A program made the translations under genes and the position numbers. Shown piece after piece: positions 53,972 through 61,762 of a DNA stretch of 64,000 bases. Under the pieces are notes generated by a model. That model saw only the letters and a program-made list of their open reading frames with translations, did no database searches and was not told the DNA's origin. Position 1 is the first letter of the stretch, and every line of letters begins with the position of its first letter. Source of the DNA: Murdochiella massiliensis (lineage in GTDB: Bacteria > Bacillota > Clostridia > Tissierellales > Peptoniphilaceae); the NCBI RefSeq assembly GCF_900059565.1, contig NZ_FIZW01000001.1, forward strand, positions 186,001 through 250,000, in the 5' to 3' direction.

Positions 53972-54058
53972 AATGATACGCCGACGAAAAGTGGGAACAG
54001 AGTGAAGGCCGCAACGCGCTTCACGAAAATCGACAATGGCATCCAAAGGAGAAAGAAA

Positions 54059-54295
54059 ATGAAAACATTACGTGATGTTGCCGTGGGAGAGACGGTAAAA
54101 ATTGTCAAATTACACGGTCAGGGAGCCGTGAAGAGGCGCATGATGGATGTCGGCCTGACAAAAGGTGCGCTGGTTTTTGTGCGAAGAGTGGCTCCATTGG
54201 GAGATCCGATTGAAGTCACGGTACGTAATTATGAGCTTTCTATTCGCAAAGCAGATGCGGAAATGATTGAAGTCGTTCCTGTAAATCAAGAATAG
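54059..54295 (+). CDS. feoA: FeoA ferrous iron transport accessory protein
   Basis: A 78-residue SH3-like FeoA that supports FeoB. It has LRDVAVGETVKIVKLHGQGAVKRRMMDVGLTKGALVFVRRVAPLGDPIEVTVRNYELSIRK, which covers the whole family length. ATG 54059 follows AAAGGAGAAAGAAA; the frame is open upstream through the operator region, which is not coding. It is the first gene of feoA-feoB-Cys-rich peptide. Confidence 0.95.
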   Translation: MKTLRDVAVGETVKIVKLHGQGAVKRRMMDVGLTKGALVFVRRVAPLGDPIEVTVRNYELSIRKADAEMIEVVPVNQE

Positions 54296-54503
54296 TGTCA
54301 TCGTTCCTGCAATCGGGAATTTCTGAAATCAGGAATGGCGCCGGACAGCGCCAGGACTGCGACAGGAGCGAGCCAGGAGCGAGCCAGAATTGCACCAGGA
54401 GCGCGACGAGAACGCACCAGGAGCTCAAACCAGGATTACGACAGGAACGCGACAGAAAAAAAGTACAAAACCCTATATAAGAAAAAAAGAAGAGAGGAAA
54501 GAT
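54296..54503 (+). repeat. feoA-feoB gap with short CAGGA repeats
   Basis: The 208-nt spacer contains about eight degenerate copies of a ~12-bp unit around CCAGGAGCGAG/ACAGGAACGCG. A continuous frame into feoB exists but has no coding character. Confidence 0.55.
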
Positions 54504-57020
54504 ATGCAGCTTCGCATTGCTTTGGCCGGGAACCCGAACAGCGGAAAAACCACGTTGTTCAACGCGCTGACGGGATCCAATCAATATGTCGGCAACTGGC
54601 CCGGCGTTACGGTGGAAAAAAAGGAAGGAAAACTGAAGAATCATCCCGATGTGCTGATCGCGGACCTTCCGGGCATTTATTCTCTATCTCCATACACGTT
54701 GGAGGAGGTAATCGCACGCCGTTATCTGTTTGAAGAGCGACCGGATGCGATCCTGAACATTGTGGACGGGACGAACCTGGAACGCAATCTTTACTTAACT
54801 ACGCAACTTCTGGAACTCGGCATTCCTATGGTGATGGCCGTCAATATGCAGGACGTGATGGAGAAAAACGGTGACCATCTGGATATGCCGGCGCTCTCCA
54901 AAACCCTGGGATGCCCGATCGTGTCCATTTCGGCATTGAAAAATCGCGGCATTCAGGAAGCTGCAGAAGCTGCTATCCGCCAGGCGAAGGAAAAGAAGAT
55001 TCCGACGATGGATGAACCGTTTGCCGCTGATGTTGAGTCGCTGTTAGCGGAGATCGAAGCGATGCTTTCGGATACAGTGCCGGCGGAAAAACGCCGCTTT
55101 GTAGCGACGAAGCTCATGGAACAAGATAAGACCATGGCGGAATCGTTGCTGCTTTCCGAAGAGACGCAACAGGCGATTACCGAAAAAGTGGAGGCATTAG
55201 AAGAAAGTCGGGATGATGATGCGGAAAGCATCATGACTTATGAGCGCTATCAATACATCGAATCACTGATTCAATCTACCTATCATAAAAAAAGCGCAGG
55301 CAAACTGTCCGCTTCCGATCGCATTGATCGCGTGGTGACGAACCGTATTTTAGGCTTGCCGATTTTTGCCCTTGTCATGTTCGTCGTATACTGGGTGGCC
55401 ATGGTTGCTGTCGGTACGCCGGCAACCGATTGGGCAAACGACGGCCTCTTTGGGGATGGCTACCATCTGTTTGGCATGGGTACCAAGGAATACGAAGAAG
55501 ACAATGATGCCTATCAGAATGCATTATTGGCGGTGCAGGCCTTCGCGGAGGTAGATCCGGAAGAAGAAGGATTCGACGGCCAAGAAGCATTGAACGAGCT
55601 GAAGACCGTAACAGGGGAGACGACACAGACGGTAAAAACGGTGGACGAAGAAACCTTGAAAGAAACGGTCAAAACGGTATATTACAATGCGCTGCCGAAC
55701 ATGACGGAAAAAGAGATGGAAGAGAAAGATATCATTCCTATCACGTTCCAAGATGCGGTAACGTATTTTACCGCCCATGGCTTTGATGCGCCCGATCCGG
55801 CGGATTACGGAACTTGGGTACCCGGTGTGCCGGTTTTAATCGGCGATCTCTTAGAGAAGATTCATGTCGACGGATGGCTTAAGGGCCTGATACTCGACGG
55901 CATTGTCGCCGGCTGCGGCGCAGTTCTGGGCTTTGTTCCACAGATGTTGGTACTTTTCTTCCTGCTCGCGATTTTGGAAGATTGCGGCTATATGGCACGT
56001 ATCGCTTTCGTTTTGGACCGTGTCTTCCGCAAATTCGGGCTTTCCGGAAAATCCTTTATTCCGATGCTCATCGGCACCGGCTGCGGCGTTCCGGGCATTA
56101 TGGCGAGCCGTACCATTGAAAACGAAAGTGATCGGCGCATGGCCATCATCACCACAACCTTTATTCCGTGCAGTGCCAAGATTCCGTTCATTGCGTTGGT
56201 TGCGGGTGCCATCTTCGGCGGAGAATCTTGGGTGGCAACCTCCGCGTACTTCGTGGGGATGCTTGCGGTTATCGTCTCGGGCGTCATGCTGAAGAAGACG
56301 CAGGGCTTTGCCGGAGAACCGGCTCCCTTTGTTATGGAACTGCCGCCCTATCACGTTCCGACGGTGGGCAACGTCTTGCGCTCTATGTGGGAGCGTGGAT
56401 ATTCCTTCATTCGCAAGGCCGGCACCGTGATTCTGCTTTCCACCATCTTGGTTTGGTTTACTTCCTATTTCGGATTTGTCGATGGCAGCTTCCGTATGCT
56501 GCAGGAGGATGAGCTGTCCCTGTCGATTCTCGCTACCATCGGAAACGCGATTGCCTGGATCTTCCGCCCGCTGGGCTGGGGAAATTGGCAGGCAGCCGTC
56601 GCCTCGGTGACGGGGCTCGTAGCGAAAGAGAACATTGTCGGTACCATGGGAATCCTATACGGTTCCTCCGGCTCCGTTTGGACGGAAATGGCACAGGTCT
56701 TTACGACCGTTTCGGGTTATTCGTTCTTGGTCTTCAACCTGCTCTGCGCTCCGTGCTTTGCCGCCATCGGCGCCATTCGCCGCGAAATGAACAATACGAA
56801 ATGGACGCTCTTTGCGGTCGGCTATCAGTGCGGTTTCGCGTATCTCATCGCGCTGATGATCTATCAGTTCGGTTCATTCTTTACGGGGTCCGGATCGATT
56901 TTGGGCTTGATTGCTGCGTTGGCAGCCTTGGCAGCCATCCTCTATATGCTCTTTATTAAGAAATACCATGCGCCGGAGGCGAAAGTTTCTCATCGCCATC
57001 CCGCGCTGGAACAGGAATAG
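54504..57020 (+). CDS. feoB: FeoB ferrous iron transporter
   Basis: An 838-residue FeoB. The N-terminal G protein has GNPNSGKTTLFNALTGSNQYVGNWPGVTVEKKEG (P-loop and switch I), DLPGIYSLSPYTLEE (switch II) and AVNMQDVMEKNGDHLD (NxxD). A helical GDI-like region to ~residue 270 follows. The membrane part has two gate domains, with LFFLLAILEDCGYMARIAFVLDRVFRKFGLSGKSFIPMLIGTGCGVPGIMASRTI containing the conserved ExCGYM/Cys motif. Between the first helix and the gate is an acidic ~150-residue external loop (TGETTQTVKTVDEETLKETVKTVYYN), longer than usual. ATG 54504 follows AGAGGAAAGAT. Confidence 0.96.
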   Translation: MQLRIALAGNPNSGKTTLFNALTGSNQYVGNWPGVTVEKKEGKLKNHPDVLIADLPGIYSLSPYTLEEVIARRYLFEERPDAILNIVDGTNLERNLYLTTQLLELGIPMVMAVNMQDVMEKNGDHLDMPALSKTLGCPIVSISALKNRGIQEAAEAAIRQAKEKKIPTMDEPFAADVESLLAEIEAMLSDTVPAEKRRFVATKLMEQDKTMAESLLLSEETQQAITEKVEALEESRDDDAESIMTYERYQYIESLIQSTYHKKSAGKLSASDRIDRVVTNRILGLPIFALVMFVVYWVAMVAVGTPATDWANDGLFGDGYHLFGMGTKEYEEDNDAYQNALLAVQAFAEVDPEEEGFDGQEALNELKTVTGETTQTVKTVDEETLKETVKTVYYNALPNMTEKEMEEKDIIPITFQDAVTYFTAHGFDAPDPADYGTWVPGVPVLIGDLLEKIHVDGWLKGLILDGIVAGCGAVLGFVPQMLVLFFLLAILEDCGYMARIAFVLDRVFRKFGLSGKSFIPMLIGTGCGVPGIMASRTIENESDRRMAIITTTFIPCSAKIPFIALVAGAIFGGESWVATSAYFVGMLAVIVSGVMLKKTQGFAGEPAPFVMELPPYHVPTVGNVLRSMWERGYSFIRKAGTVILLSTILVWFTSYFGFVDGSFRMLQEDELSLSILATIGNAIAWIFRPLGWGNWQAAVASVTGLVAKENIVGTMGILYGSSGSVWTEMAQVFTTVSGYSFLVFNLLCAPCFAAIGAIRREMNNTKWTLFAVGYQCGFAYLIALMIYQFGSFFTGSGSILGLIAALAALAAILYMLFIKKYHAPEAKVSHRHPALEQE

Positions 57021-57116
57021 AGATCAAAACGCCTTAGGGCGAACGAAGAAAGGACGACATATTGTCCTTCATCCCGTTGTCGCAAAGACGACAGCAAGAA
57101 ATGAAAGGAAGCAAGT

Positions 57117-57308
57117 ATGCTGCAATGGCTTAGCGAACATCTTTCCACTGTGCTTGTCGCAGCGGGTCTTCTGGCAATCGTCATCTTAATCATTAAGGTA
57201 ATGATCGCCAATCATCGAAAGGGGAAGAGTGCCTGTGGTTGTGGCTGCGGCTGCAGCGGGTGCTCCGGATGCTCCACCGACTCCATGTTGGAGAAGCATC
57301 ACTCCTAA
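57117..57308 (+). CDS. FeoB-associated Cys-rich membrane peptide
   Basis: A 63-residue peptide with one membrane helix (TVLVAAGLLAIVILIIKVMIA), a basic NHRKGKS segment and a Cys cluster CGCGCGCSGCSGC. This is the small FeoB-partner family (PF12669 type) that often follows feoB in Firmicutes; its role is not settled, and metal binding by the Cys cluster is likely. ATG 57117 follows AAAGGAAGCAAGT, 96 nt after feoB. Confidence 0.88.
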   Translation: MLQWLSEHLSTVLVAAGLLAIVILIIKVMIANHRKGKSACGCGCGCSGCSGCSTDSMLEKHHS

Positions 57309-57370
57309 TTACTACGTTATAATCGGATGTGCTCCCACCACATTCGTAGACCATCCTTCACTCCATCTTG

Positions 57371-57400
57371 AAAAGGGGAAGCCTTTCGGCTTCCCCTTTT
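57371..57400 (+). terminator. Terminator of the feo operon
   Basis: AAAAGGGGAAGCC/GGCTTCCCCTTTT with a TTTC loop. The same stem recurs at 58400 after the small membrane protein. Confidence 0.88.
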
Positions 57401-57476
57401 CGTTGGCGTATTGTCTCTCAATTATTATTGAATCTATTTTCTAAAAACATGAATTTTTGTTTGATATTAATCAATA

Positions 57477-57505
57477 TTTACAGGATTTAATGAGCGGAGT
57501 ACAAT
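57477..57505 (+). promoter_or_regulatory. Promoter of the frameshifted lipoprotein gene
   Basis: TTTACA (57477-57482), 17-bp spacer, TACAAT (57500-57505). The stretch 57401-57554 has no gene. Confidence 0.7.
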
Positions 57506-57554
57506 AGATTTGAAAGAGGAAGAAAGTACTGGTTGATTGGAGAAGGAGGTTTAT

Positions 57555-58035
57555 ATGAAAATAAAGTATCGTCGTGTAGTTTCGTTGTTACTTGCGATTT
57601 CTGTTTCTTTCTGTGCTTGCACGATAGGTTCATCACGGTCAGAAGCCAAAAGTGTGGTGTTAAGAAATAATCCCTTTACCTATCACTATGAAAGCGATCC
57701 ATTGATTTTTTAAGAATAGAACCTATATTAGTCAGGAACAGGCAAATAATGACCAGCTCCGTATGGACTTGATTTCGAAAGGTTTTTATTTTTGTGGAGA
57801 ACCCTATGGCTCCATTCTTTCAACGAGTTTCGATTTGATTCGTTCTCTTGCTAATCCTATTGAAGGTAAAGCCGGGTATTTTGAGATTTATTCTGGCGAG
57901 AAACGCAGAATTGCTACTTCAGGAATTACCGGCAAATCTCATGTCGATGCAATCTGGGCAACCTATAAGTTTATTTTCTATACGGATAACGGATTAATCT
58001 ATTTGAATCGAAGTGGCGAAGTTCGCGTTCATTAG
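57555..58035 (+). pseudogene. Small lipoprotein gene interrupted in a T6 run
   Basis: ATG 57555 (after AGAAGGAGGTTTAT) opens a lipoprotein signal (SLLLAISVSFCAC) and runs 52 codons to TAA at 57711. The stop is created at a run of six T (57706-57711). Dropping one T joins it to the second frame (KNRTYISQEQANNDQLRMDLISKGFYFCGEPYG ... LNRSGEVRVH, ending 58035), giving a ~159-residue protein. Total length 481 nt is one above a multiple of three, which fits a single-base insertion. The mature part has WATYKFIFYTDNGLIYLN but no family that I recognise. It is either a decayed gene, a phase-variable one, or a sequence error. Confidence 0.7.
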
Positions 58036-58080
58036 CGCGCGATTCTTGTTACCTTGTAAATTAGAAGGGAGGACGGAGTC

Positions 58081-58377
58081 ATGATTCGGTGGTGTAAGAG
58101 CTTTAGCGACGATGCGTATCGGATATTTCAAGAAGTGCGTCAACCGTATACAGAAACGAATCGTTCATACAGCCTCTTTTCCGTTGGTTTAGCTTTTCTT
58201 CTGGGGCAGGCTGTTGCGCGTCCTTTACGTATATTGGTTGACATCGTAAAGCGATTTCAAGTGGGGAATCCACCCGTGCAAAGTGCGGAAATCTTTAGAT
58301 ATTGTTGGGATTTTTTCTTCTTTCTTATTCCTCTGATTTTGGTCGGATTCGGGGTTCATTATCGAAAGAAGTGGTAA
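58081..58377 (+). CDS. Small membrane protein of unknown function
   Basis: A 98-residue protein that I do not recognise. A polar N-terminus (IRWCKSFSDDAYRIFQEVRQPYTETNRS) is followed by two hydrophobic segments (YSLFSVGLAFLLGQAVA and WDFFFFLIPLILVGFGV) and a short basic end. ATG 58081 follows AGAAGGGAGGACGGAGTC, 45 nt after the frameshifted lipoprotein, so the two probably share a transcript and may act together at the membrane. Confidence 0.65.
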   Translation: MIRWCKSFSDDAYRIFQEVRQPYTETNRSYSLFSVGLAFLLGQAVARPLRILVDIVKRFQVGNPPVQSAEIFRYCWDFFFFLIPLILVGFGVHYRKKW

Positions 58378-58394
58378 AAGCGATTTAGGAAAAG

Positions 58395-58426
58395 AAGAAG
58401 GGGAAGCCGTTTCGGCTTCCCCTTTT
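58395..58426 (+). terminator. Terminator between convergent genes
   Basis: GGGGAAGCCG/CGGCTTCCCC (58400-58409 with 58413-58422), TTT loop, T4 tail. It is followed by mglC from the other strand. Confidence 0.85.
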
Positions 58427-58465
58427 CGTTGCAAATATGTTGTTCGACTTGTACATCTACAGCTC

Positions 58466-60154
58466 TTATTTCTTCTGCACGTACTTCAACGAGTCCAACG
58501 TGACGGCGGCAACGATGATGATGCCTTCAAAGACGAACTGAAGGTTGGTATCGATACCCAAGACCGTCAGGGAGTAGGTGAGAGCGGTGAAGATCAAGAC
58601 ACCGACGACAACGCCGGAGATGCGACCGATACCGCCGGTAAAGGAGACACCACCGACAACGCAGGCTGCGATGGCATCCATGTCCCAGCCCTGGCCATAA
58701 GCAGCCGAGCCGGAGCCCACCATGCGCATACATTCCAGCCATGAACCGAAGCCGTAAAGGATACCGGCCATGATGAAGGCACACATGGTGACCCAGAAAA
58801 CGGAGATACCGGAAACGGAAGCCGCTTCGGGGTTTCCACCGACGGCGTAAAGGTTCTTGCCGAAGGTGGTTTTATTCCAGATGAACCAGACAATGATGAT
58901 GGCAGCGACCGCCCAGAGAATAATCGTGGGGAAGCCGTTGATCTTTGGAATGACCATGTTCGGAATTTCCGATTCAATCGCACCAAAGGAAACGCCCTTT
59001 GTCGAGTACGTGATTAAGCCGAAGATAATCAACATATTGGACATTGTGGTGATGAACGGATGGATCTTAAAACGTGCCGTAAAGAAGCCTGCTATCGACG
59101 TAAAGATGGTACAGAAAACAATGCAGGTGAGCAACGCTAAGATAATGCGTCCCGGAATGGGGATGCCGGTAAGATCAAAGGCCTTACCGAAAATCTGACC
59201 GGTATTGGGCCCTTTATGCATGATGACCGTCGAAATCACCATGCCCATGCCGACCATACGACCGATGGAGAGGTCGGTTCCGGTCAACAGAATGAGGCCG
59301 GCAACGCCCAAACCAAGGAAGATGCGCGGAGACGCCTGTTGCAGGATGTTTACGATGTTCGTGAAGGTAAACAGATCCGTATTCTTCACTTTCGGGGTGA
59401 TAATGCTCAAGGCAATAAAGATGAGGATGATGACCAGATAAAGACCGTTTTTCAGCAGGAACTGCTTCATATTGAAACGGTACAGGAAATTCTCCCATTT
59501 TTGTGCATAGTTTTGTCCGACGGTGAAGCGTGAGTTGCGCAGACGATCAATCATCTGAAATTTCTGCAAAAACGCTTCATGACGACGATCTTTGATATCC
59601 TGCAGCGCAATATCATAACGCACCTTGGCATCAAACGTTTTATTGTGGTAGACGTACTTCGCGTCCTTAATTTCCTGCGCTTTTTCGTCTCCGCTTAATT
59701 TGTTGATTTCCGCAAGCTGTGCTTCATAATTCGTTTTGTATTCGGCAAGTTGGCGCTCATATTGGGCTTTTGCCTCTTTCCGCTCCAACTCGGCACTGTT
59801 TTTCACCAGATTATAATAATCCTGATCGAAGTGTTTATTGAGATAGGCTTCGCCTTCTGCAATAAGCTTATCCACTTCCGCTTTATTGGCGGCTTCGACG
59901 GCTTTTGCCTTTTCCAGTTCACGCGTCAAACGCGCAACTTGTTCGTCCTGTTCCTGTTTAGAGAAATTCTTGTCGCCGCGAATGAGTTTGATGGCATTGT
60001 TGATCTCGGAGACTTTGGTCGTGCCGTCTTGACGAAGAGCGTCAATTTTTTGTTGTACCGCATCCACGTGTTCCTGAATCGGCGCAAGCAACAACTCCTC
60101 CTTCTCCGGAGTCAGGATGCCGTTGTTCGGCGAAATGAGATTATTTTGGCTCAT
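58466..60154 (-). CDS. mglC: Mgl-type sugar ABC permease with long coiled-coil N-terminus
   Basis: A 562-residue permease for galactose/glucose-type sugars. The C-terminal ~330 residues match MglC: FLLKNGLYLVIILIFIALSI opens the membrane part, LGLGVAGLILLTGTDLSIGRMVGMGMV is the family signature, and GGNPEAASVSGI is the cytoplasmic loop that meets the ATPase. The first ~230 residues are an extra, highly charged region (Gln/Glu/Lys/Ala-rich, e.g. VARLTRELEKAKAVEAANKAEVDKLIAEGE) that should form coiled coils in the cytoplasm; ordinary MglC proteins are ~335 residues. The role of the extension is unknown. The start follows AAGAGGACTT; mglA is 15 nt upstream. The gene ends convergent with a plus-strand terminator. 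Confidence 0.9.
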   Translation of the reverse strand: MSQNNLISPNNGILTPEKEELLLAPIQEHVDAVQQKIDALRQDGTTKVSEINNAIKLIRGDKNFSKQEQDEQVARLTRELEKAKAVEAANKAEVDKLIAEGEAYLNKHFDQDYYNLVKNSAELERKEAKAQYERQLAEYKTNYEAQLAEINKLSGDEKAQEIKDAKYVYHNKTFDAKVRYDIALQDIKDRRHEAFLQKFQMIDRLRNSRFTVGQNYAQKWENFLYRFNMKQFLLKNGLYLVIILIFIALSIITPKVKNTDLFTFTNIVNILQQASPRIFLGLGVAGLILLTGTDLSIGRMVGMGMVISTVIMHKGPNTGQIFGKAFDLTGIPIPGRIILALLTCIVFCTIFTSIAGFFTARFKIHPFITTMSNMLIIFGLITYSTKGVSFGAIESEIPNMVIPKINGFPTIILWAVAAIIIVWFIWNKTTFGKNLYAVGGNPEAASVSGISVFWVTMCAFIMAGILYGFGSWLECMRMVGSGSAAYGQGWDMDAIAACVVGGVSFTGGIGRISGVVVGVLIFTALTYSLTVLGIDTNLQFVFEGIIIVAAVTLDSLKYVQKK

Positions 60155-60169
60155 AAGTCCTCTTTTCCT

Positions 60170-61678
60170 TTACAGATATTTCGTACTCAGACGGAGGAGC
60201 TCTTCCTGGTTGGCATCCTTGGTTTCCAGAATGCCGGAGAGACGTCCATTCGACATGACACCGATTCGATTTGTAATGCCCAGAATTTCAGGCATCTCGG
60301 AAGAAACGACGATGATGGTCTTTCCTTGTTTTGCCATGCGGATAATGAGTTCGTAGATTTCATACTTCGCGCCGACATCGATACCACGCGTCGGTTCATC
60401 CATTAAAAAGACATGCGGCTGACGTTCCAGCCATTTGCCGAAAATGACTTTTTGCTGGTTGCCGCCGGAAAGACTGGTGATCATATCCTCCGGCCCCATG
60501 GCTTTCGTACGCATAATTTCCAGCTCACGCGTGGTTGCCTTAAGCATCTTTTGCTTCGACAGGGCAATGCCGGATTTATAGTGATTCATATTGGCGATGG
60601 TTGTGTTAAAAATCAAATCGCCTTTGGAAAAGATACCGTTGAGCTTACGCTCCTCGGTGATCATGGCAAAACCGTGTGCCATGGCTTCTTTCGTATTCTC
60701 GAAATTCATGCGCTTTCCGCGGTAGTAAACAGAACCGGCGGCACGCGTGCGTACGCCGAAAATCGTTTCCAGAAGCTCCGAACGCCCGGCGCCGACCAAC
60801 CCGTAAAGACCGAAAATCTCCCCTTTTTTCACCTCGAACGTGATATCCGTCAGATAGGGACGAAACTTGGTAGAAAGGTGCTGAATGGAGAGAATCGGTT
60901 CTCCCGGCTCATTATCCACCGGCGGGAAGCGGTTATCCAGCGACCGACCGACCATGGCCGAGATCAGCTCATTCATGTTCGTTTCGGCCGTATTTTTGGT
61001 GGCAATGAGTTTACCGTCGCGCAATACCGAAACCTGATCGCAAATTTCAAACACCTCATCCATCTTATGCGAAATGTAAATAAGGGAAATGCCGCGATCA
61101 CGGAGTTTACGCATCATGGCGAAGAGTTTACGTACTTCCGGCTCGGTCAGGGAAGAGGTGGGCTCATCCAGAACAATGAGCTTGGAATGATAGGAGATCG
61201 CTTTGGCAATCTCACACATCTGGCGCTTGGAGACCGATAACTGGCGCATCGGCACATCCAAAGGAACGGAAATGCCTAAGCTGCGGAAAAGATCGGCGGC
61301 TTCCTTGCGCATCAACGCTTCATCGACGAAGCCGAGAGGCGTTAAGGGGTAGCGACCCAAAAAGAGATTGTCGACAACGCTTCTATCGAGTGCCTGATTG
61401 AGCTCCTGATGCACCATGGCAATGCCGTTTTCCAGCGCTTCCTTCGGCCCGCTGAAATTGATGCCTTGTCCATCCAAAAAGATTTCGCCTTCATCCTTTT
61501 GGTAGGTACCGAAGAGGCACTTCATCATGGTTGATTTCCCAGCACCGTTTTCTCCCATAAGGCCCATGACCGATCCACGTTTCACATCGAGATTGATCTG
61601 ATCCAAAACGCGGTTACGTCCGAAAGATTTTGACATGCCCCGAATCGATAAAACGAAATCGTCTTTCTTTTCTGTCAT
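60170..61678 (-). CDS. mglA: Mgl-type sugar ABC ATPase (two ATPase domains)
   Basis: A 502-residue double ATPase for the Mgl importer. Domain 1 (~1-240) has GENGAGKST, LSVSKRQMCEIAKAISYHS and LIVLDEPTSSLTEPE. Domain 2 (~260-502) has a degenerate Walker A (GLVGAGRSE), signature SLSGGNQQKVIFGKWL and Walker B VFLMDEPTRGIDVGAK, as in all sugar importers of this class. The start at 61678 (MTEKKDDF) follows AGAAAGAG; the frame continues upstream into the hairpin region but is not coding. It lies 84 nt after mglB with a hairpin in between. Confidence 0.95.
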   Translation of the reverse strand: MTEKKDDFVLSIRGMSKSFGRNRVLDQINLDVKRGSVMGLMGENGAGKSTMMKCLFGTYQKDEGEIFLDGQGINFSGPKEALENGIAMVHQELNQALDRSVVDNLFLGRYPLTPLGFVDEALMRKEAADLFRSLGISVPLDVPMRQLSVSKRQMCEIAKAISYHSKLIVLDEPTSSLTEPEVRKLFAMMRKLRDRGISLIYISHKMDEVFEICDQVSVLRDGKLIATKNTAETNMNELISAMVGRSLDNRFPPVDNEPGEPILSIQHLSTKFRPYLTDITFEVKKGEIFGLYGLVGAGRSELLETIFGVRTRAAGSVYYRGKRMNFENTKEAMAHGFAMITEERKLNGIFSKGDLIFNTTIANMNHYKSGIALSKQKMLKATTRELEIMRTKAMGPEDMITSLSGGNQQKVIFGKWLERQPHVFLMDEPTRGIDVGAKYEIYELIIRMAKQGKTIIVVSSEMPEILGITNRIGVMSNGRLSGILETKDANQEELLRLSTKYL

Positions 61679-61706
61679 AAGCATTCTCTTTCTAAATTCA
61701 TTCCGA

Positions 61707-61742
61707 AAAGAGGCTATCAGGACAGTTCCTGATAGCCTCTTT
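61707..61742 (-). terminator. Hairpin between mglB and mglA
   Basis: A 16-bp perfect stem (61707-61722 with 61727-61742), CAGT loop on the plus strand, T-run on the minus strand. It likely ends part of the transcripts after mglB, so the binding protein is made in excess. Confidence 0.8.
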
Positions 61743-61762
61743 ATCATCGGAATCACAAACGA

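Noticed and set aside
53927..54058. Longer FeoA start at 53927
   Set aside because: The extra 44 codons cross the second operator, have no ribosome site and no similarity to FeoA; ATG 54059 gives the normal length.
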